Numbered from the stretch's first letter, positions 32,582 to 41,766 are shown. The stretch is 64,000 nt of DNA from an uncultured Collinsella sp. (GCA_959023295.1 CAUFBM010000004.1:62001-126000); one strand, 5' to 3'. Notes: a model not told the origin generated them from the sequence alone. Numbers and translations: made by a program.

Positions 32582-34462
32582 CTAAATCGTGGGAAACGCG
32601 ACAACGTCGGCGGGGCGTGCCAACGTCTCGGCAATACGGTCTTGCACCTCGAGCAGGCAATCGAGCAGCAGCGGGTTAAAGGTGCCGCACTTACCGTCCA
32701 GGATCATCTGGATCGCCTCCTCGTGCGGGATAGCGTCCTTGTACACGCGCACGCTCGTCAGTGCATCGTACACGTCAGCCACCGAAACCACCTGCGCGGC
32801 GATGGGAATTTCGTCGCCCTTAAGGCCATCGGGATAACCCTTGCCGTCCCAGCGCTCGTGATGCCAACGCGCAATCTGGTACGCATATTCCATAAGCGCA
32901 TTGCCGACGTGATGGCGGCCCAGCTCAAGCAACATGTCGGCGCCAATCGTGGTATGCGTCTTCATAATCTCGAATTCCTCGGGCGTGAGGCGCCCGGGCT
33001 TGTTGAGGATCGCATCGTCAATCGACATCTTGCCGATATCGTGCAGCGCCGAAGCCAGGGCGATCGTGGAGCGTTCCTCATTGTCGAGGGAGATCGTGCC
33101 GCTACGCTGGACCAGATAGCCAAGCAGCAGCTCGGTCAGCTTTTCGATGTTCGTAACGTGCCTACCGCTCTCGCCGTTGCGAAGCTCCATGACGCCGGCC
33201 ATGATGTCGATGAGCATGCGACTGTTCTTGACGCGCTCGTTGTACTGTTGGGACAGCAGGTTCGTCAGGCGGCGCTGTTTGGCGTACAGGCGGATGGTGT
33301 TGCTTACGCGGCGGCGCACGACACGGGAGTCAAACGGGCGGTTGATATGGTCTGAGGCGCCCAGCTCGTACGCGCGCAGAACCGCATCATCGGAATCTTC
33401 GCTCGAAATCATGATGACAGGCAGATTATCGATACCCGATCGGCGCGACAGATCGGCCAGCACCTCAAAGCCGCTTATGCCCGGCATCACAATGTCCAGC
33501 AGCACGAGCGACAACTCATCGCCATAGCGGTCGACCATGTCGAGCGCCGCACGACCGTTATCGGCCTCGAGGATGCAATGCTCGTCCTTGAGCATCTCGC
33601 TGAGAATGGCTCGGTTCATCTCGGAGTCATCGGCGATAAGCACCAAAGGCTTTTCGCTTTGGAAGGCCTCGATGGAATCGGCATCGGTCACGACCGTACC
33701 GGCTTTTGCCTTAGCGCGGCTCAGTAACTGAGCAGCGCGGCCAACGCCCTCATCGACCGTCTCGCCATGAATGCGAACGCCACCAACACATGCCGTCAAG
33801 CTCACGTACTCATGGCCCGGAATAATCGTGGAATGAACGGCATCGGACACCTGATGCAGGCGACGGGTGAAGTCATCGGAGGGAATATTGGGCATGACAA
33901 CCACAAACTTGTCGCAGCCATAGCGCACAAGCTCGTCAGTCGAACGGATTCCGCTGCGTATGGCTGTCGCCACAGCACCGAGCGCAAGGTCGCCGGCATG
34001 ACGGCCACACGTATCGTTGAAGGCCCTAAAATCATCAACGTCGATCATCGCAACGCCGGCATTCATGCGGGCGCTGCGAAGCTTTTCCTCGTAATATCGG
34101 CGATTGCGCACGCTCGTCAGCACGTCGGTGTAGACAAGGTCCTCTTCCGCGGCCTCTTGCTCATCAATCGGACGCACCATCAGCAAGACGTGAGGCTCGC
34201 CCTCGACCTTCAGAGGGCGTAGACGGGCGCGGTACTCAGTGCCATCATTGAGCAGCTGCTCCGACACCTCATCGGAGTCTGCCAAAGCCTCAAGACTTGA
34301 ATGACGCAGGCAAGGACACCGATTGCCGGCGAGTAGGCAGTTAGGCTCGTTCTTAATCTGATCGGCCGACAGCAAACGCACCACGGGGTAGGTCTTCGCG
34401 ACACGGGCGACCTCGGCGGCAGCCTCCTCGTCGGTTAGATTGACCTCGTGATTATTGAGCAT
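32582..34462 (-). CDS. Degenerate GGDEF - receiver - HD-GYP protein
   Basis: 626 residues. Order: N-terminal sensor-like segment (1-110); GGDEF domain (about 110-265) whose active motif is GCDKF (VRYGCDKFVVVMP), so diguanylate cyclase activity is unlikely; response-regulator receiver (about 275-390; DDSEMNRA, LVLLDIVMPG phospho-Asp, MISSE); HD-GYP phosphodiesterase (about 430-620; HDIGKMSIDD, then HHERWDGKGYPDGL). Predicted output is cyclic-di-GMP hydrolysis gated by phosphorylation through the adjacent Hpt. SD GGAAGGG. Confidence 0.87.
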   Translation of the reverse strand: MLNNHEVNLTDEEAAAEVARVAKTYPVVRLLSADQIKNEPNCLLAGNRCPCLRHSSLEALADSDEVSEQLLNDGTEYRARLRPLKVEGEPHVLLMVRPIDEQEAAEEDLVYTDVLTSVRNRRYYEEKLRSARMNAGVAMIDVDDFRAFNDTCGRHAGDLALGAVATAIRSGIRSTDELVRYGCDKFVVVMPNIPSDDFTRRLHQVSDAVHSTIIPGHEYVSLTACVGGVRIHGETVDEGVGRAAQLLSRAKAKAGTVVTDADSIEAFQSEKPLVLIADDSEMNRAILSEMLKDEHCILEADNGRAALDMVDRYGDELSLVLLDIVMPGISGFEVLADLSRRSGIDNLPVIMISSEDSDDAVLRAYELGASDHINRPFDSRVVRRRVSNTIRLYAKQRRLTNLLSQQYNERVKNSRMLIDIMAGVMELRNGESGRHVTNIEKLTELLLGYLVQRSGTISLDNEERSTIALASALHDIGKMSIDDAILNKPGRLTPEEFEIMKTHTTIGADMLLELGRHHVGNALMEYAYQIARWHHERWDGKGYPDGLKGDEIPIAAQVVSVADVYDALTSVRVYKDAIPHEEAIQMILDGKCGTFNPLLLDCLLEVQDRIAETLARPADVVAFPTI

Positions 34463-34673
34463 ATGGGGCCCTTCCTATCGTTACGCACGGCAACGGTGCA
34501 TATCAATTGGTACAAGGGTAACATCTAACAGCTGAAGGCAAACGCGCGATTATCGTTACATTTTTATGACCTGGCAAACGGCGGTAATGGAGCTGCGGGC
34601 GCGCGGTTATGGGCGCATTCGTTAACAATGACGAAACGCTAACAGTCCCTCTCCCCGCAGGTCATCGAGCGTG

Positions 34674-35471
34674 CTAAAGCTCCAAGACGTCGCGAACGGC
34701 GTTTGCCGCCGTAACGGGGCGATCGCGCAGACCGTTATGCGCACCCGGGATCGTCACAAGGGGGCAATCGAGATATTCGGCAGCCGCTCGCGTGCCAGCC
34801 TCGCGGGGTGTATCGACCGAAAGCTCGCCCAAAAACACGGCCGACACTGCCTTTGACGCGCGGGCGCGCTCCCAGTCGGGAGCATATGTCATATTTGTTC
34901 CGTATTCATTGGCCATAAAGCAACGACCATTGCGTAGGGCATGCTTGGCTTCTGCCTCGGTCGTCCCAGGAGCCTCGGGGTCCAAGTCGCCGAGAGCTCC
35001 CAAGAAAAGCCGGAGCGCCCTTGAAACCTTTCCAGCCGCAATCATATCGAGCAAAACCGAAGCTGCGCCCATACCGACGCCTTCGGCCGACACAGCCGGC
35101 TCATGCAGAATCGCACGGGCGACGAGATGGGGTTCGGTGCGAAGAAGCTCCAGCGCCACCAACGTACCGGCGCTATGCGCAAGCACATTTGCCGGAGCGC
35201 CAACGTGTTCGATCACGGCTTGCAGGTCGGCGGCCTGAGCGGCAAGATCATAGCTGTCGTCTGCCGCATCGCTGCTGTCACCGCAGCCGCGGCGGTCGTA
35301 GGCAATTACGCGGTAGTTGCGACTGAGCTCACAAGCGATACCGTCAAAAAATGTGCCGTCGACACAAGCGCCGTGCACGCACACCAAGGCAGTAGCATCA
35401 GGTGACACATCCGGGCCGGCATATTCGCGACAGGCAATCGTGGTGCCTGCATTCTCGACCGTAAAATCCAT
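34674..35471 (-). CDS. Alpha/beta hydrolase
   Basis: 265 residues, alpha/beta hydrolase fold. Oxyanion motif VHGACVDGTFF, then DRRGCGDS, nucleophile elbow AHSAGT (Ser), an acidic residue near the end, and final GAHNGL with the catalytic histidine. Substrate unknown. It stands alone between the signalling gene and a divergent radical SAM gene. The 211-bp gap 34463-34673 shows nothing clear. Confidence 0.83.
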   Translation of the reverse strand: MDFTVENAGTTIACREYAGPDVSPDATALVCVHGACVDGTFFDGIACELSRNYRVIAYDRRGCGDSSDAADDSYDLAAQAADLQAVIEHVGAPANVLAHSAGTLVALELLRTEPHLVARAILHEPAVSAEGVGMGAASVLLDMIAAGKVSRALRLFLGALGDLDPEAPGTTEAEAKHALRNGRCFMANEYGTNMTYAPDWERARASKAVSAVFLGELSVDTPREAGTRAAAEYLDCPLVTIPGAHNGLRDRPVTAANAVRDVLEL

Positions 35472-35690
35472 GTTGTGCCCCCATCATCAACGCCCATCCA
35501 GTTGCACGTCAGTGCGGTTGGATGGACCCGTATTGCCTTACGCCTTGTTAACAGATTAACTGTACCCGACCCGAGGCTTTTCATGACACGGCATAATGAG
35601 CGACGTGAAAAAACGAAACTTGTAAAGCGAGAGCCCGCACCTTGCTTTGGAGCCGATGCTATGCTTAGGCACAATTGTCTTGAGGAGCAT

Positions 35691-36473
35691 ATGCCTATGT
35701 CTACGTTTTTGAATGCCAGCCCCATCTTTGGGCCCGTTCGCAGCCGTCGCCTTGGCCTCTCGCTCGGCGTCAACATGATGCCGGCCAGCGGCAAAATCTG
35801 CACGTTCGACTGCATTTACTGCGAAAACGGCCTCAACGCCGAGCGCCCCTGCCATGAGCCGCACAACACAGCTGCCGTGGTACTCGACGCGCTCGAGGCA
35901 AAGCTGCGCGAGATGGCAGCCGAGGGCGAGCTCCCCGATGTGATCACCTTCGCAGGCAACGGCGAGCCCACCGCCGCACCGGAGTTTCCGCAGGCCATCG
36001 CCGGCGCCGTCGCGCTGCGCGACGAGCTTGCCCCAAACTCCAAGATCGCCGTGCTCTCCAACGGCACGCGCGCCGACCGCCCCGAGGTGCACGACGCGCT
36101 CATGATGGTCGATGACAACATTCTTAAGCTCGATACCGCCGACTCGGCGTTTATCCAGCTGCTCGACCAGCCCGTTGGCCCCTACGACGTTGAGCACCAG
36201 ATTGAGACGTTCGCAAGCTTTGACGGTCACGTTATTATCCAGACGATCTTTTTGACCGGTGAGTATCTGGGCAAGCCCATCGACAACACCGGCGAGGAGT
36301 ACGTTGCCCCCTGGCTCGCGGCGCTTGAGCGCATTCGCCCACAAGAAGCGACCATCTACACGGTGGCGCGCGAGACACCAATCGCCGGCCTTGCCAAAGC
36401 AGCACCCGAGGCCCTCGACGCCATTGCCGCGCGCGCGCGTGCCCTCGGCATTCCCTGCCAGGTGAGCTACTAA
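35691..36473 (+). CDS. Radical SAM protein, COG0731-like
   Basis: 260 residues from the ATG at 35691, preceded by TGAGGAG; the frame is open further upstream but lacks a site. FGPVRSRRLGLSLGVN then CTFDCIYC (Cys37, Cys41, Cys44) is the start of COG0731 (wyosine-synthase-related radical SAM) proteins. GNGEPTAAPEF is the second SAM-binding motif. Bacterial members have no proven substrate. 55 bp before map. Confidence 0.86.
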   Translation: MPMSTFLNASPIFGPVRSRRLGLSLGVNMMPASGKICTFDCIYCENGLNAERPCHEPHNTAAVVLDALEAKLREMAAEGELPDVITFAGNGEPTAAPEFPQAIAGAVALRDELAPNSKIAVLSNGTRADRPEVHDALMMVDDNILKLDTADSAFIQLLDQPVGPYDVEHQIETFASFDGHVIIQTIFLTGEYLGKPIDNTGEEYVAPWLAALERIRPQEATIYTVARETPIAGLAKAAPEALDAIAARARALGIPCQVSY

Positions 36474-36528
36474 CGCGCAGCTGCCCTGTGAGTGGGCTAT
36501 ACTAGCTGCGAATGAAAGGAAGTTAGCC

Positions 36529-37416
36529 ATGTTTGACAATGGACCCGTGCCCGGCCGCAACGACGCCTGCTGGTGCGGCAGCGGCAAAAAATATAAGAAA
36601 TGCCATAGCGCCTTCGATGAGCGCCTTGAGCGCTTGTGGGAAGAGGGCTGGGAGGTTCTGCCCCGCACGCTCTACAAGACGCCCGCCGATATCGAGGGCA
36701 TCAAGCGCTCGGCCGCCATCAACGTGGGCGTGCTCGATTACGTAGGCGAGCACATCGCCGCGGGCATGACCACCAACCAGATCGACCAGATGATCTATGA
36801 CTACACCGTCGAGCACGGCGGCACGCCGGCCGACCTCAACTATGAGGGCTACCCCAAAAGCGTGTGTACCTCGATCAACGACGTGGTCTGTCACGGCATC
36901 CCCTGCGATACGGACGTGCTGCACGAGGGCGACATCATCAACGTGGACTGCTCCACGATCTTAGACGGCTACTTTAGCGACTCGAGCCGCATGTTCTGCA
37001 TCGGCGAGGTCTCGGCCGAGCGCCAGCGCCTGGTCGACGTCACCCGCGCCAGCGTGGAGGCGGGTCTGGCGGCCGTCAAGCCATGGCTGCCGCTGTCCGT
37101 TATGGCCGAGGCCGTGCAAAAAACGGTCGAGGACGCCGGTTTTAGCGTGGTGCGCGAGTACGGCGGACACGGCATCGGTAAGGAGTTCCACGAGGACCCG
37201 TTTGTGGGCTTTACCACCGAGGCGCCCGATGTGGACACCATCATGGCCCCGGGCATGGTCTTTACCATCGAGCCCATGGTCAATGCCGGAGCGCCCGACA
37301 TCAAGATTAGCAAGGGTGACGGTTGGTGCGTGCGCACCAAGGACGGCAGCGATTCGTCCCAGTGCGAGGTACAGCTCGTGGTGACCGAGGACGGCTACGA
37401 GCTGCTCAGCTGGTAG
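36529..37416 (+). CDS. map: Methionine aminopeptidase with SEC-C zinc motif
   Basis: 295 residues. The N-terminal SEC-C motif (Cys14-x-Cys16...Cys25-His26) should bind zinc and the ribosome or SecA. It is followed by a type I MetAP core with metal ligands in INVDCSTILDGYFSDSS (two Asp), GGHGIG (His), FTIEPM (Glu) and QCEVQ (Glu). It removes N-terminal formyl-free methionine from new proteins. A TATACT -10 lies just before it (36496-36501), and a very strong terminator follows. Confidence 0.94.
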   Translation: MFDNGPVPGRNDACWCGSGKKYKKCHSAFDERLERLWEEGWEVLPRTLYKTPADIEGIKRSAAINVGVLDYVGEHIAAGMTTNQIDQMIYDYTVEHGGTPADLNYEGYPKSVCTSINDVVCHGIPCDTDVLHEGDIINVDCSTILDGYFSDSSRMFCIGEVSAERQRLVDVTRASVEAGLAAVKPWLPLSVMAEAVQKTVEDAGFSVVREYGGHGIGKEFHEDPFVGFTTEAPDVDTIMAPGMVFTIEPMVNAGAPDIKISKGDGWCVRTKDGSDSSQCEVQLVVTEDGYELLSW

Positions 37417-37425
37417 CTGTGGATG

Positions 37426-37478
37426 CGCCGGGCTTTGCGATGGATATGTTAACCATCGCGTAGCCCGGCGTTTTATTT
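37426..37478 (+). terminator. Intrinsic terminator of map
   Basis: CGCCGGGCT/AGCCCGGCG stem extended by GCGATGG/CCATCGC, then TTTTATTT. Confidence 0.93.
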
Positions 37479-37480
37479 GA

Positions 37481-37531
37481 ACGTTTTGCCTGATACAACC
37501 TGCCAAAATAAACCTGTCCCTTTTTGGCAGG
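37481..37531 (+). repeat. REP-like element copy E2
   Basis: Same ~50-nt unit as E1 (CCTGCCAAAA, TAAACCTGTCCC, TTTTTGGCAGG), ending 20 nt before the GTG start of the dehydrogenase, so it forms most of its leader. Confidence 0.92.
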
Positions 37532-37551
37532 TCGAGCGGAGAGGACTGCTT

Positions 37552-38487
37552 GTGAACATTCTGGTTTTGTTGCCCGTCAACGACCGTCATCGCGCAATTC
37601 TTGAGTCGAGCGCTCCGGGCGAGGACTTTATCTACACGAGCGCCGACGCCGCCACGCACGAGCAGGTCGCCGATGCCGACGTGATCCTGGGCAACATCGA
37701 CCCTGACATGCTCACGGCATGCGAGCATCTCCAGCTGTTGCAATTGCAAACCGCCGGCTATGACGACTACCTTGCCGCCGGCACCGTGCCGGTCGACGCC
37801 AAACTGTCTTGCTCGGTGGGCGCCTACGGCCAGGCCGTGAGCGAGCACATGTTTGCCATGGTGCTGTCTATGATGAAGCGCCTGCCCGGCTACCAGGACC
37901 TGCAGCGCGAGCATCGCTGGGAGGATTTGGGGCCGGTCACCTCGCTCAAAAACGCCAATGTGCTGGTGCTGGGCGCGGGCGATATCGGTGGCCACTTCGC
38001 CACGCTCTGCCGCAACATGGGTGCGCACGTCCGCGGCATCAAGCGCCATCCGCTCGTCTACCCCATTGTGTTTGAGGACATGGACAGCATGGACGCCCTG
38101 CCCGAGCGTCTGGCCGAGGCTGACATCGTCGCATCCTTTATGCCCAGCACACCCGAGACCCGCGGCCTGGCGAACGCCGAGTTCTTCGCCGCGATGAAAC
38201 CGGGCGCCTTCTTTGCCAACGGCGGCCGCGGCGATCTTGTGGTTGCCGACGATCTGGTTGCCGCTCTTGAGTCCGGACACCTTGCCGGTGCCGCGGTCGA
38301 TGTCACCGACCCTGAGCCACTGCCCGCAACAAGCCCGCTGTGGGATGCGCCCAACATGCTCATCACGCCGCACATCTCGGGCTGGTTCCACCTGGCCGCC
38401 ACGCTCAACAACGTTGTCGACATCGCAGCGGAGAACCTGCGTCACCTGCAGGCCGGCGAGACCCTGCGCTGCTGGATCGAACACTAA
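37552..38487 (+). CDS. D-isomer-specific 2-hydroxyacid dehydrogenase
   Basis: 311 residues from GTG at 37552 (SD GGAGAGG). NAD-dependent reduction of a 2-oxoacid to the D-hydroxyacid. Rossmann motif LGAGDIGGHFATL, catalytic Arg in NGGRGDLV, Glu in DPEPLPATSPLW and His in TPHISG are all present. The frame stays open upstream through the REP-like element, but no start signal is there. The natural substrate is unknown. Flanked by E2 and E3 in the same orientation. Confidence 0.88.
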   Translation: MNILVLLPVNDRHRAILESSAPGEDFIYTSADAATHEQVADADVILGNIDPDMLTACEHLQLLQLQTAGYDDYLAAGTVPVDAKLSCSVGAYGQAVSEHMFAMVLSMMKRLPGYQDLQREHRWEDLGPVTSLKNANVLVLGAGDIGGHFATLCRNMGAHVRGIKRHPLVYPIVFEDMDSMDALPERLAEADIVASFMPSTPETRGLANAEFFAAMKPGAFFANGGRGDLVVADDLVAALESGHLAGAAVDVTDPEPLPATSPLWDAPNMLITPHISGWFHLAATLNNVVDIAAENLRHLQAGETLRCWIEH

Positions 38488-38489
38488 TT

Positions 38490-38517
38490 GTTCCGGCGTT
38501 TTACCAAACGCCGGAAC
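38490..38517. terminator. Perfect 12-bp hairpin after the dehydrogenase
   Basis: GTTCCGGCGTTT/AAACGCCGGAAC with 4-nt loop, directly after the stop codon, without a T-run. Confidence 0.8.
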
Positions 38518-38559
38518 CCCTCGACGCTGCGCGCCGCCCAGAGCGACAATTTGTCATTC

Positions 38560-38601
38560 AAAAGGCAAGGCATGACCAGAAGGTCTATACCTTGCCTTTT
38601 T
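38560..38601 (+). terminator. Second terminator downstream of the dehydrogenase
   Basis: AAAAGGCAAGG/CCTTGCCTTTT stem, internal GACC/GGTC pairing, then a T-run. The rest of 38488-38849 holds only this, the preceding hairpin and REP copy E3. Confidence 0.85.
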
Positions 38602-38686
38602 CATGCCAACTTGTTCGCCCTGACATCGCTCGCTGACGCTTGCTCAACCTGCGGTGTCTTAACAATTCTGTCCAGCTGTTGGCATT

Positions 38687-38740
38687 GCGACATTTGCCCG
38701 GATAAAACCTGCCAAAATGAACCTGTCCCTTTTTGGTAGG
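38687..38740 (+). repeat. REP-like element copy E3
   Basis: ACATTTGCCCGGATAAAACC then CCTGCCAAAA, TGAACCTGTCCC, TTTTTGGTAGG. Same orientation as E2, 1.2 kb away, with one dehydrogenase gene between. Confidence 0.92.
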
Positions 38741-38849
38741 TTTGGCGCAATGGAGTCAGGTTGGCTTGCGCCATACCGATAGTTCTGTCTGCGACACTCT
38801 CGCCAAAGTGATATCAAACATACATCTAGCGTTTTCGACACTTCGCTTA

Positions 38850-39032
38850 TTAGAGCCAGTCCGTCTCCTCGTCATAGCGGTCCGAATAGGCGTTACGCTT
38901 GAGTTCTTCAGCACTCGTTGGTCGCGCCTTGGAAACGTCGACCCCTGACTCATGGCAAGCGGCGACGAACAGCTGTAAACCCCGATCAATAAGCTGAGCC
39001 CCACGCTCGGCCTTCATTTCTTCGGCTCGCAT
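38850..39032 (-). CDS. Small acidic hypothetical protein (60 residues)
   Basis: A 60-residue frame starting MRAEEMKAERGAQLIDRG and ending SDRYDEETDWL. Its ATG touches the stop codon of the M18 aminopeptidase (TAAATG), so expression would rely on re-initiation; no separate SD is seen. The charged, helical composition with a DEETDWL tail looks like a real protein rather than a shadow frame, or the tail of a decayed antitoxin-like gene. No family recognised. Confidence 0.45.
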   Translation of the reverse strand: MRAEEMKAERGAQLIDRGLQLFVAACHESGVDVSKARPTSAEELKRNAYSDRYDEETDWL

Positions 39033-40418
39033 TTAGAGCTCAACGCTTTCGGCTCCGTTGATGGTTAGGTTTCGCTCGTAGAAGGCGGTGAGGGCGCGGA
39101 TGGCGTACATCACGTCGCGCACACCGCCGGTCTCGTAGCTCGAGTGCATGGCAAGCTGCGGCAGGCCCACGTCCACAGCATGCATGCTCGCCTGCATATT
39201 GGACAGATTGCCGAGCGTGGAGCCGCCGGCCATATCGCTCTTGTTGGCGAAGGCCTGCGTGGGCACGTCGGCGTCATCGCAGATGGCCTGGAACACCGCG
39301 CGGCTAAAGGCATCGGTGCAATAGTGCTGGTTGGCTGCCTCCTTGATGACGATACCGCCGTTGAGCACCACCTGGTTGCGGGCGTCGCACTTCTCGGCGT
39401 GGTTGGGGTGCACGGCATGTGCATTGTCGCAACTTACAAGCATCGAGGCAGCAAGTGCACGATGGTACGACTCGTCGTCAAAGCCCAGCGAGCCGTTAAT
39501 GCGGCGCAGTGCATCGGCCAAGAACGTCGACATGGCGCCTTGCTTGGTCTCGGAGCCAACCTCCTCGTTATCAAAGCAGCAAAAGACCGAAACGTCGTGC
39601 GCATTCTCGGCACCCAAAAATGCCTGCAGCGAGGTGTAGGCGCAGGCCAGGTCATCGAGCTTGGGCGTCGAGATAAACTCGTCAGCCCAGCCCCAAATGC
39701 GCGCATCCTGACGATTGACCAGGAACAGATCGCGGCCCAGAATCTGCTCGGGCTCAACGTCCAGCTCTTCGGCGATCAGGGCATCGAAGTCGCCCTGCTT
39801 AAGATCACCGGCGCTGATGAGCGGGCACAGATCGACGGCGCGATTGGGAGCAAAGCCCTCGTTAACGCCGCGGTTCATATGGATAGCAAGACTCGGAACG
39901 ATAGCGACCTCGCGCTCGGTGGCAAGCAGGCGGCTCTCGATACGGTCGCCCTCGCGCACCAGCACGCGGCCCGCGAGCGCCAGCGGGCGATCGAACCAGG
40001 TGTAGTCGATCATGCCGCCGTAGGCCTCGGTGTTCAAGCGCAGCGTCTCGCCCGCACCGTCAAGCTCGGGCACGGCCTTGACCTTAAACGTCGGTGAATC
40101 GCTGTGCGATGCCGTGAGCTGAAAATGATAGTCACCGGCAACGCCGTCCTCGCCCCACGTCGCGGCCAGGTCCTCGCCCACCTTAAAGGCAACAACGCTC
40201 GAGGTGTTGCGCTGCGTGTAATAACGCCCGCCCGGCTCGATGTCCCACGCCGCATTCTCGGGCAGGTAGGTAAAGCCCGCCTCGTCGAGCTCGGCCATAA
40301 TGGTCGCCGCCGTATGGAACATGCTGGGGCATGCCTCGATAAAGTCGATAAGGTCGTTGGCGGCCTCGATATCGTCGGCCGTCACGTGCGCGCGCTCGGG
40401 CATTTCCTGATCCGTCAT
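39033..40418 (-). CDS. M18 family aminopeptidase
   Basis: 461 residues. Zinc aminopeptidase preferring acidic or neutral N-termini, cytoplasmic dodecamer by family. The start at 40418 has SD AAAGGGGAG. Ligands and catalytic residues: ASHSDSPTFKV (His, Asp), CCFDNEEVGSETKQGA (Glu pair), ... and HAVHPNHAEK (His). Length fits M18 (430-480). Works with other peptidases on imported peptides. Confidence 0.9.
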   Translation of the reverse strand: MTDQEMPERAHVTADDIEAANDLIDFIEACPSMFHTAATIMAELDEAGFTYLPENAAWDIEPGGRYYTQRNTSSVVAFKVGEDLAATWGEDGVAGDYHFQLTASHSDSPTFKVKAVPELDGAGETLRLNTEAYGGMIDYTWFDRPLALAGRVLVREGDRIESRLLATEREVAIVPSLAIHMNRGVNEGFAPNRAVDLCPLISAGDLKQGDFDALIAEELDVEPEQILGRDLFLVNRQDARIWGWADEFISTPKLDDLACAYTSLQAFLGAENAHDVSVFCCFDNEEVGSETKQGAMSTFLADALRRINGSLGFDDESYHRALAASMLVSCDNAHAVHPNHAEKCDARNQVVLNGGIVIKEAANQHYCTDAFSRAVFQAICDDADVPTQAFANKSDMAGGSTLGNLSNMQASMHAVDVGLPQLAMHSSYETGGVRDVMYAIRALTAFYERNLTINGAESVEL

Positions 40419-40579
40419 GCTCTCCCCTTTCGCTGGGTTGATGGTCCCCTCCAGCATACCCCGCCACGCCAGCCCCGCACTCTTCATTCCATGTTTAATC
40501 CCGCGCCGCTCACCAAGTTGAGCCATCATGCCCGCACTCCTTTTGCGACAATTACGCTAACAGGACGAGAGGAGCCGTC

Positions 40580-41665
40580 ATGAAGCCACGTAACATTGCC
40601 ATCGCCTGCGGTGTCGCGGGAGTCGCCGTCGGCCTTGCCGCTGCCGCCGGTATCGTTTACCGCAAGCAAATCAAGTCCGCCGCGTCGCTCAAACGCCTGA
40701 CCGGCTACGCGGATGGCTATGATCTGTACGCAATCGACATCGCCTACGACTACGATCTTGATCGCATCATCGCCGCTGGCGTGCGCGACGACCAGGCCTA
40801 CATCGATGCCGTGGTGGCGCAGGTGTTGCCCGGCGTGTCGGCACATGTCCAGGCGCCCCAGTTTGCCTGTAGCGCTTTTGTCGCCGTGGATGCCGAAGGC
40901 CGCGTGCGCACCGGTCGCAATTACGACTTTAAGGACGACACCTCGGCGCTGCTGGTGCGCAATCACCCACGCGACGGCTATGCCTCCATCGGGTTTGCCG
41001 CCCTTAACAACCTGGGCGATAACACTCCGCTTGACTCCGTCGGCGGACGCGCCGCCGCACTCATGGGCCCGTTTGCCCAGCTCGACGGTGTTAACGAATG
41101 CGGCGTGTCCATTGCCGTACTCACTCTGGATTCCAAGCCCTGTGACCAGGACACGCAACGCCCCGTCATCAATACCTCGCTCGCCATCCGTCTGGTGCTC
41201 GACCGTGCCGCCACCACGCAAGAAGCTGTCGACCTGCTTTCCGCCTACGACATGCACGCCATGGCAGGACGCGATTACCACTTCTTTATCAACGACGCCG
41301 CCGGTGACGCGCGCGTAGTAGAGTGGGATCCGCGCGATCCGGACCGTGCTTTCAAAGCGACTCCCGTACGCCAGGTTACGAACTTCTACGCCTGCTATGG
41401 CGACGAAGTGCTGCCCAACCAAAAGAATGACGAGCTGGGCCATGGTAAAGAGCGCGCCGTCGCAATCGCCGATGTCCTCGACGCCCATGCCGGCGCCCAG
41501 GACGAGGCAGTCGCTTGGAAGGCCCTTCGCGCCGCAGCCCAAGAGCCCAATCCGGAAGACATCACCAGCAATACGCAATGGTCGGTCGTCTTTGACAATA
41601 CCGAACCCGCCGCCGCTATTACGCTGCGCCGCCACTGGGGCAACGTCGATGCCTTCGCACTGTAA
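40580..41665 (+). CDS. Membrane-anchored Ntn (linear amide C-N) hydrolase
   Basis: 361 residues. One N-terminal membrane span (about 7-26) precedes a domain like choloylglycine hydrolase / carcinine hydrolase. FACSAFVAVDAEGRVRTGRNYDF has the invariant Cys97, followed by RTGRNYDF, the family Asn-Tyr/Met-Asp site. VNECGVSIAVLTL and YHFFINDAAGDARVVEW complete the fold. Ntn enzymes need the Cys at the mature N-terminus, so cleavage before Cys97 is implied. The domain probably faces outward. Substrate could be a bile-acid amide, N-acyl amino acid or peptide. Confidence 0.8.
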   Translation: MKPRNIAIACGVAGVAVGLAAAAGIVYRKQIKSAASLKRLTGYADGYDLYAIDIAYDYDLDRIIAAGVRDDQAYIDAVVAQVLPGVSAHVQAPQFACSAFVAVDAEGRVRTGRNYDFKDDTSALLVRNHPRDGYASIGFAALNNLGDNTPLDSVGGRAAALMGPFAQLDGVNECGVSIAVLTLDSKPCDQDTQRPVINTSLAIRLVLDRAATTQEAVDLLSAYDMHAMAGRDYHFFINDAAGDARVVEWDPRDPDRAFKATPVRQVTNFYACYGDEVLPNQKNDELGHGKERAVAIADVLDAHAGAQDEAVAWKALRAAAQEPNPEDITSNTQWSVVFDNTEPAAAITLRRHWGNVDAFAL

Positions 41666-41733
41666 GGAGCCAGGCCCGTCGACCTTACGTTCCCTGACGT
41701 TGCTTACATTTCCATACGCTTGGGCTAACACGT

Positions 41734-41766
41734 TTTACCCCCGTATCAACAGTGTGCGGGGGTAAA
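41734..41766. repeat. Hairpin before pfkA
   Basis: TTTACCCCCG/CGGGGGTAAA perfect 10-bp stem, 13-nt loop, between the Ntn hydrolase and pfkA. Either a weak terminator or part of the pfkA leader. Confidence 0.75.

Noticed and set aside
35556..36668. 370-codon minus-strand frame over the radical SAM gene
   Set aside because: Shadow frame; the plus strand has the radical SAM cysteine motif and a good SD.
36961..38484. 507-codon minus-strand frame over map and the dehydrogenase
   Set aside because: It spans two well-supported genes and a REP-like element; composition is of the antisense type.
40526..41731. 401-codon frame antisense to the Ntn hydrolase
   Set aside because: No recognisable domain and no start signal; the sense strand carries the Ntn motifs.
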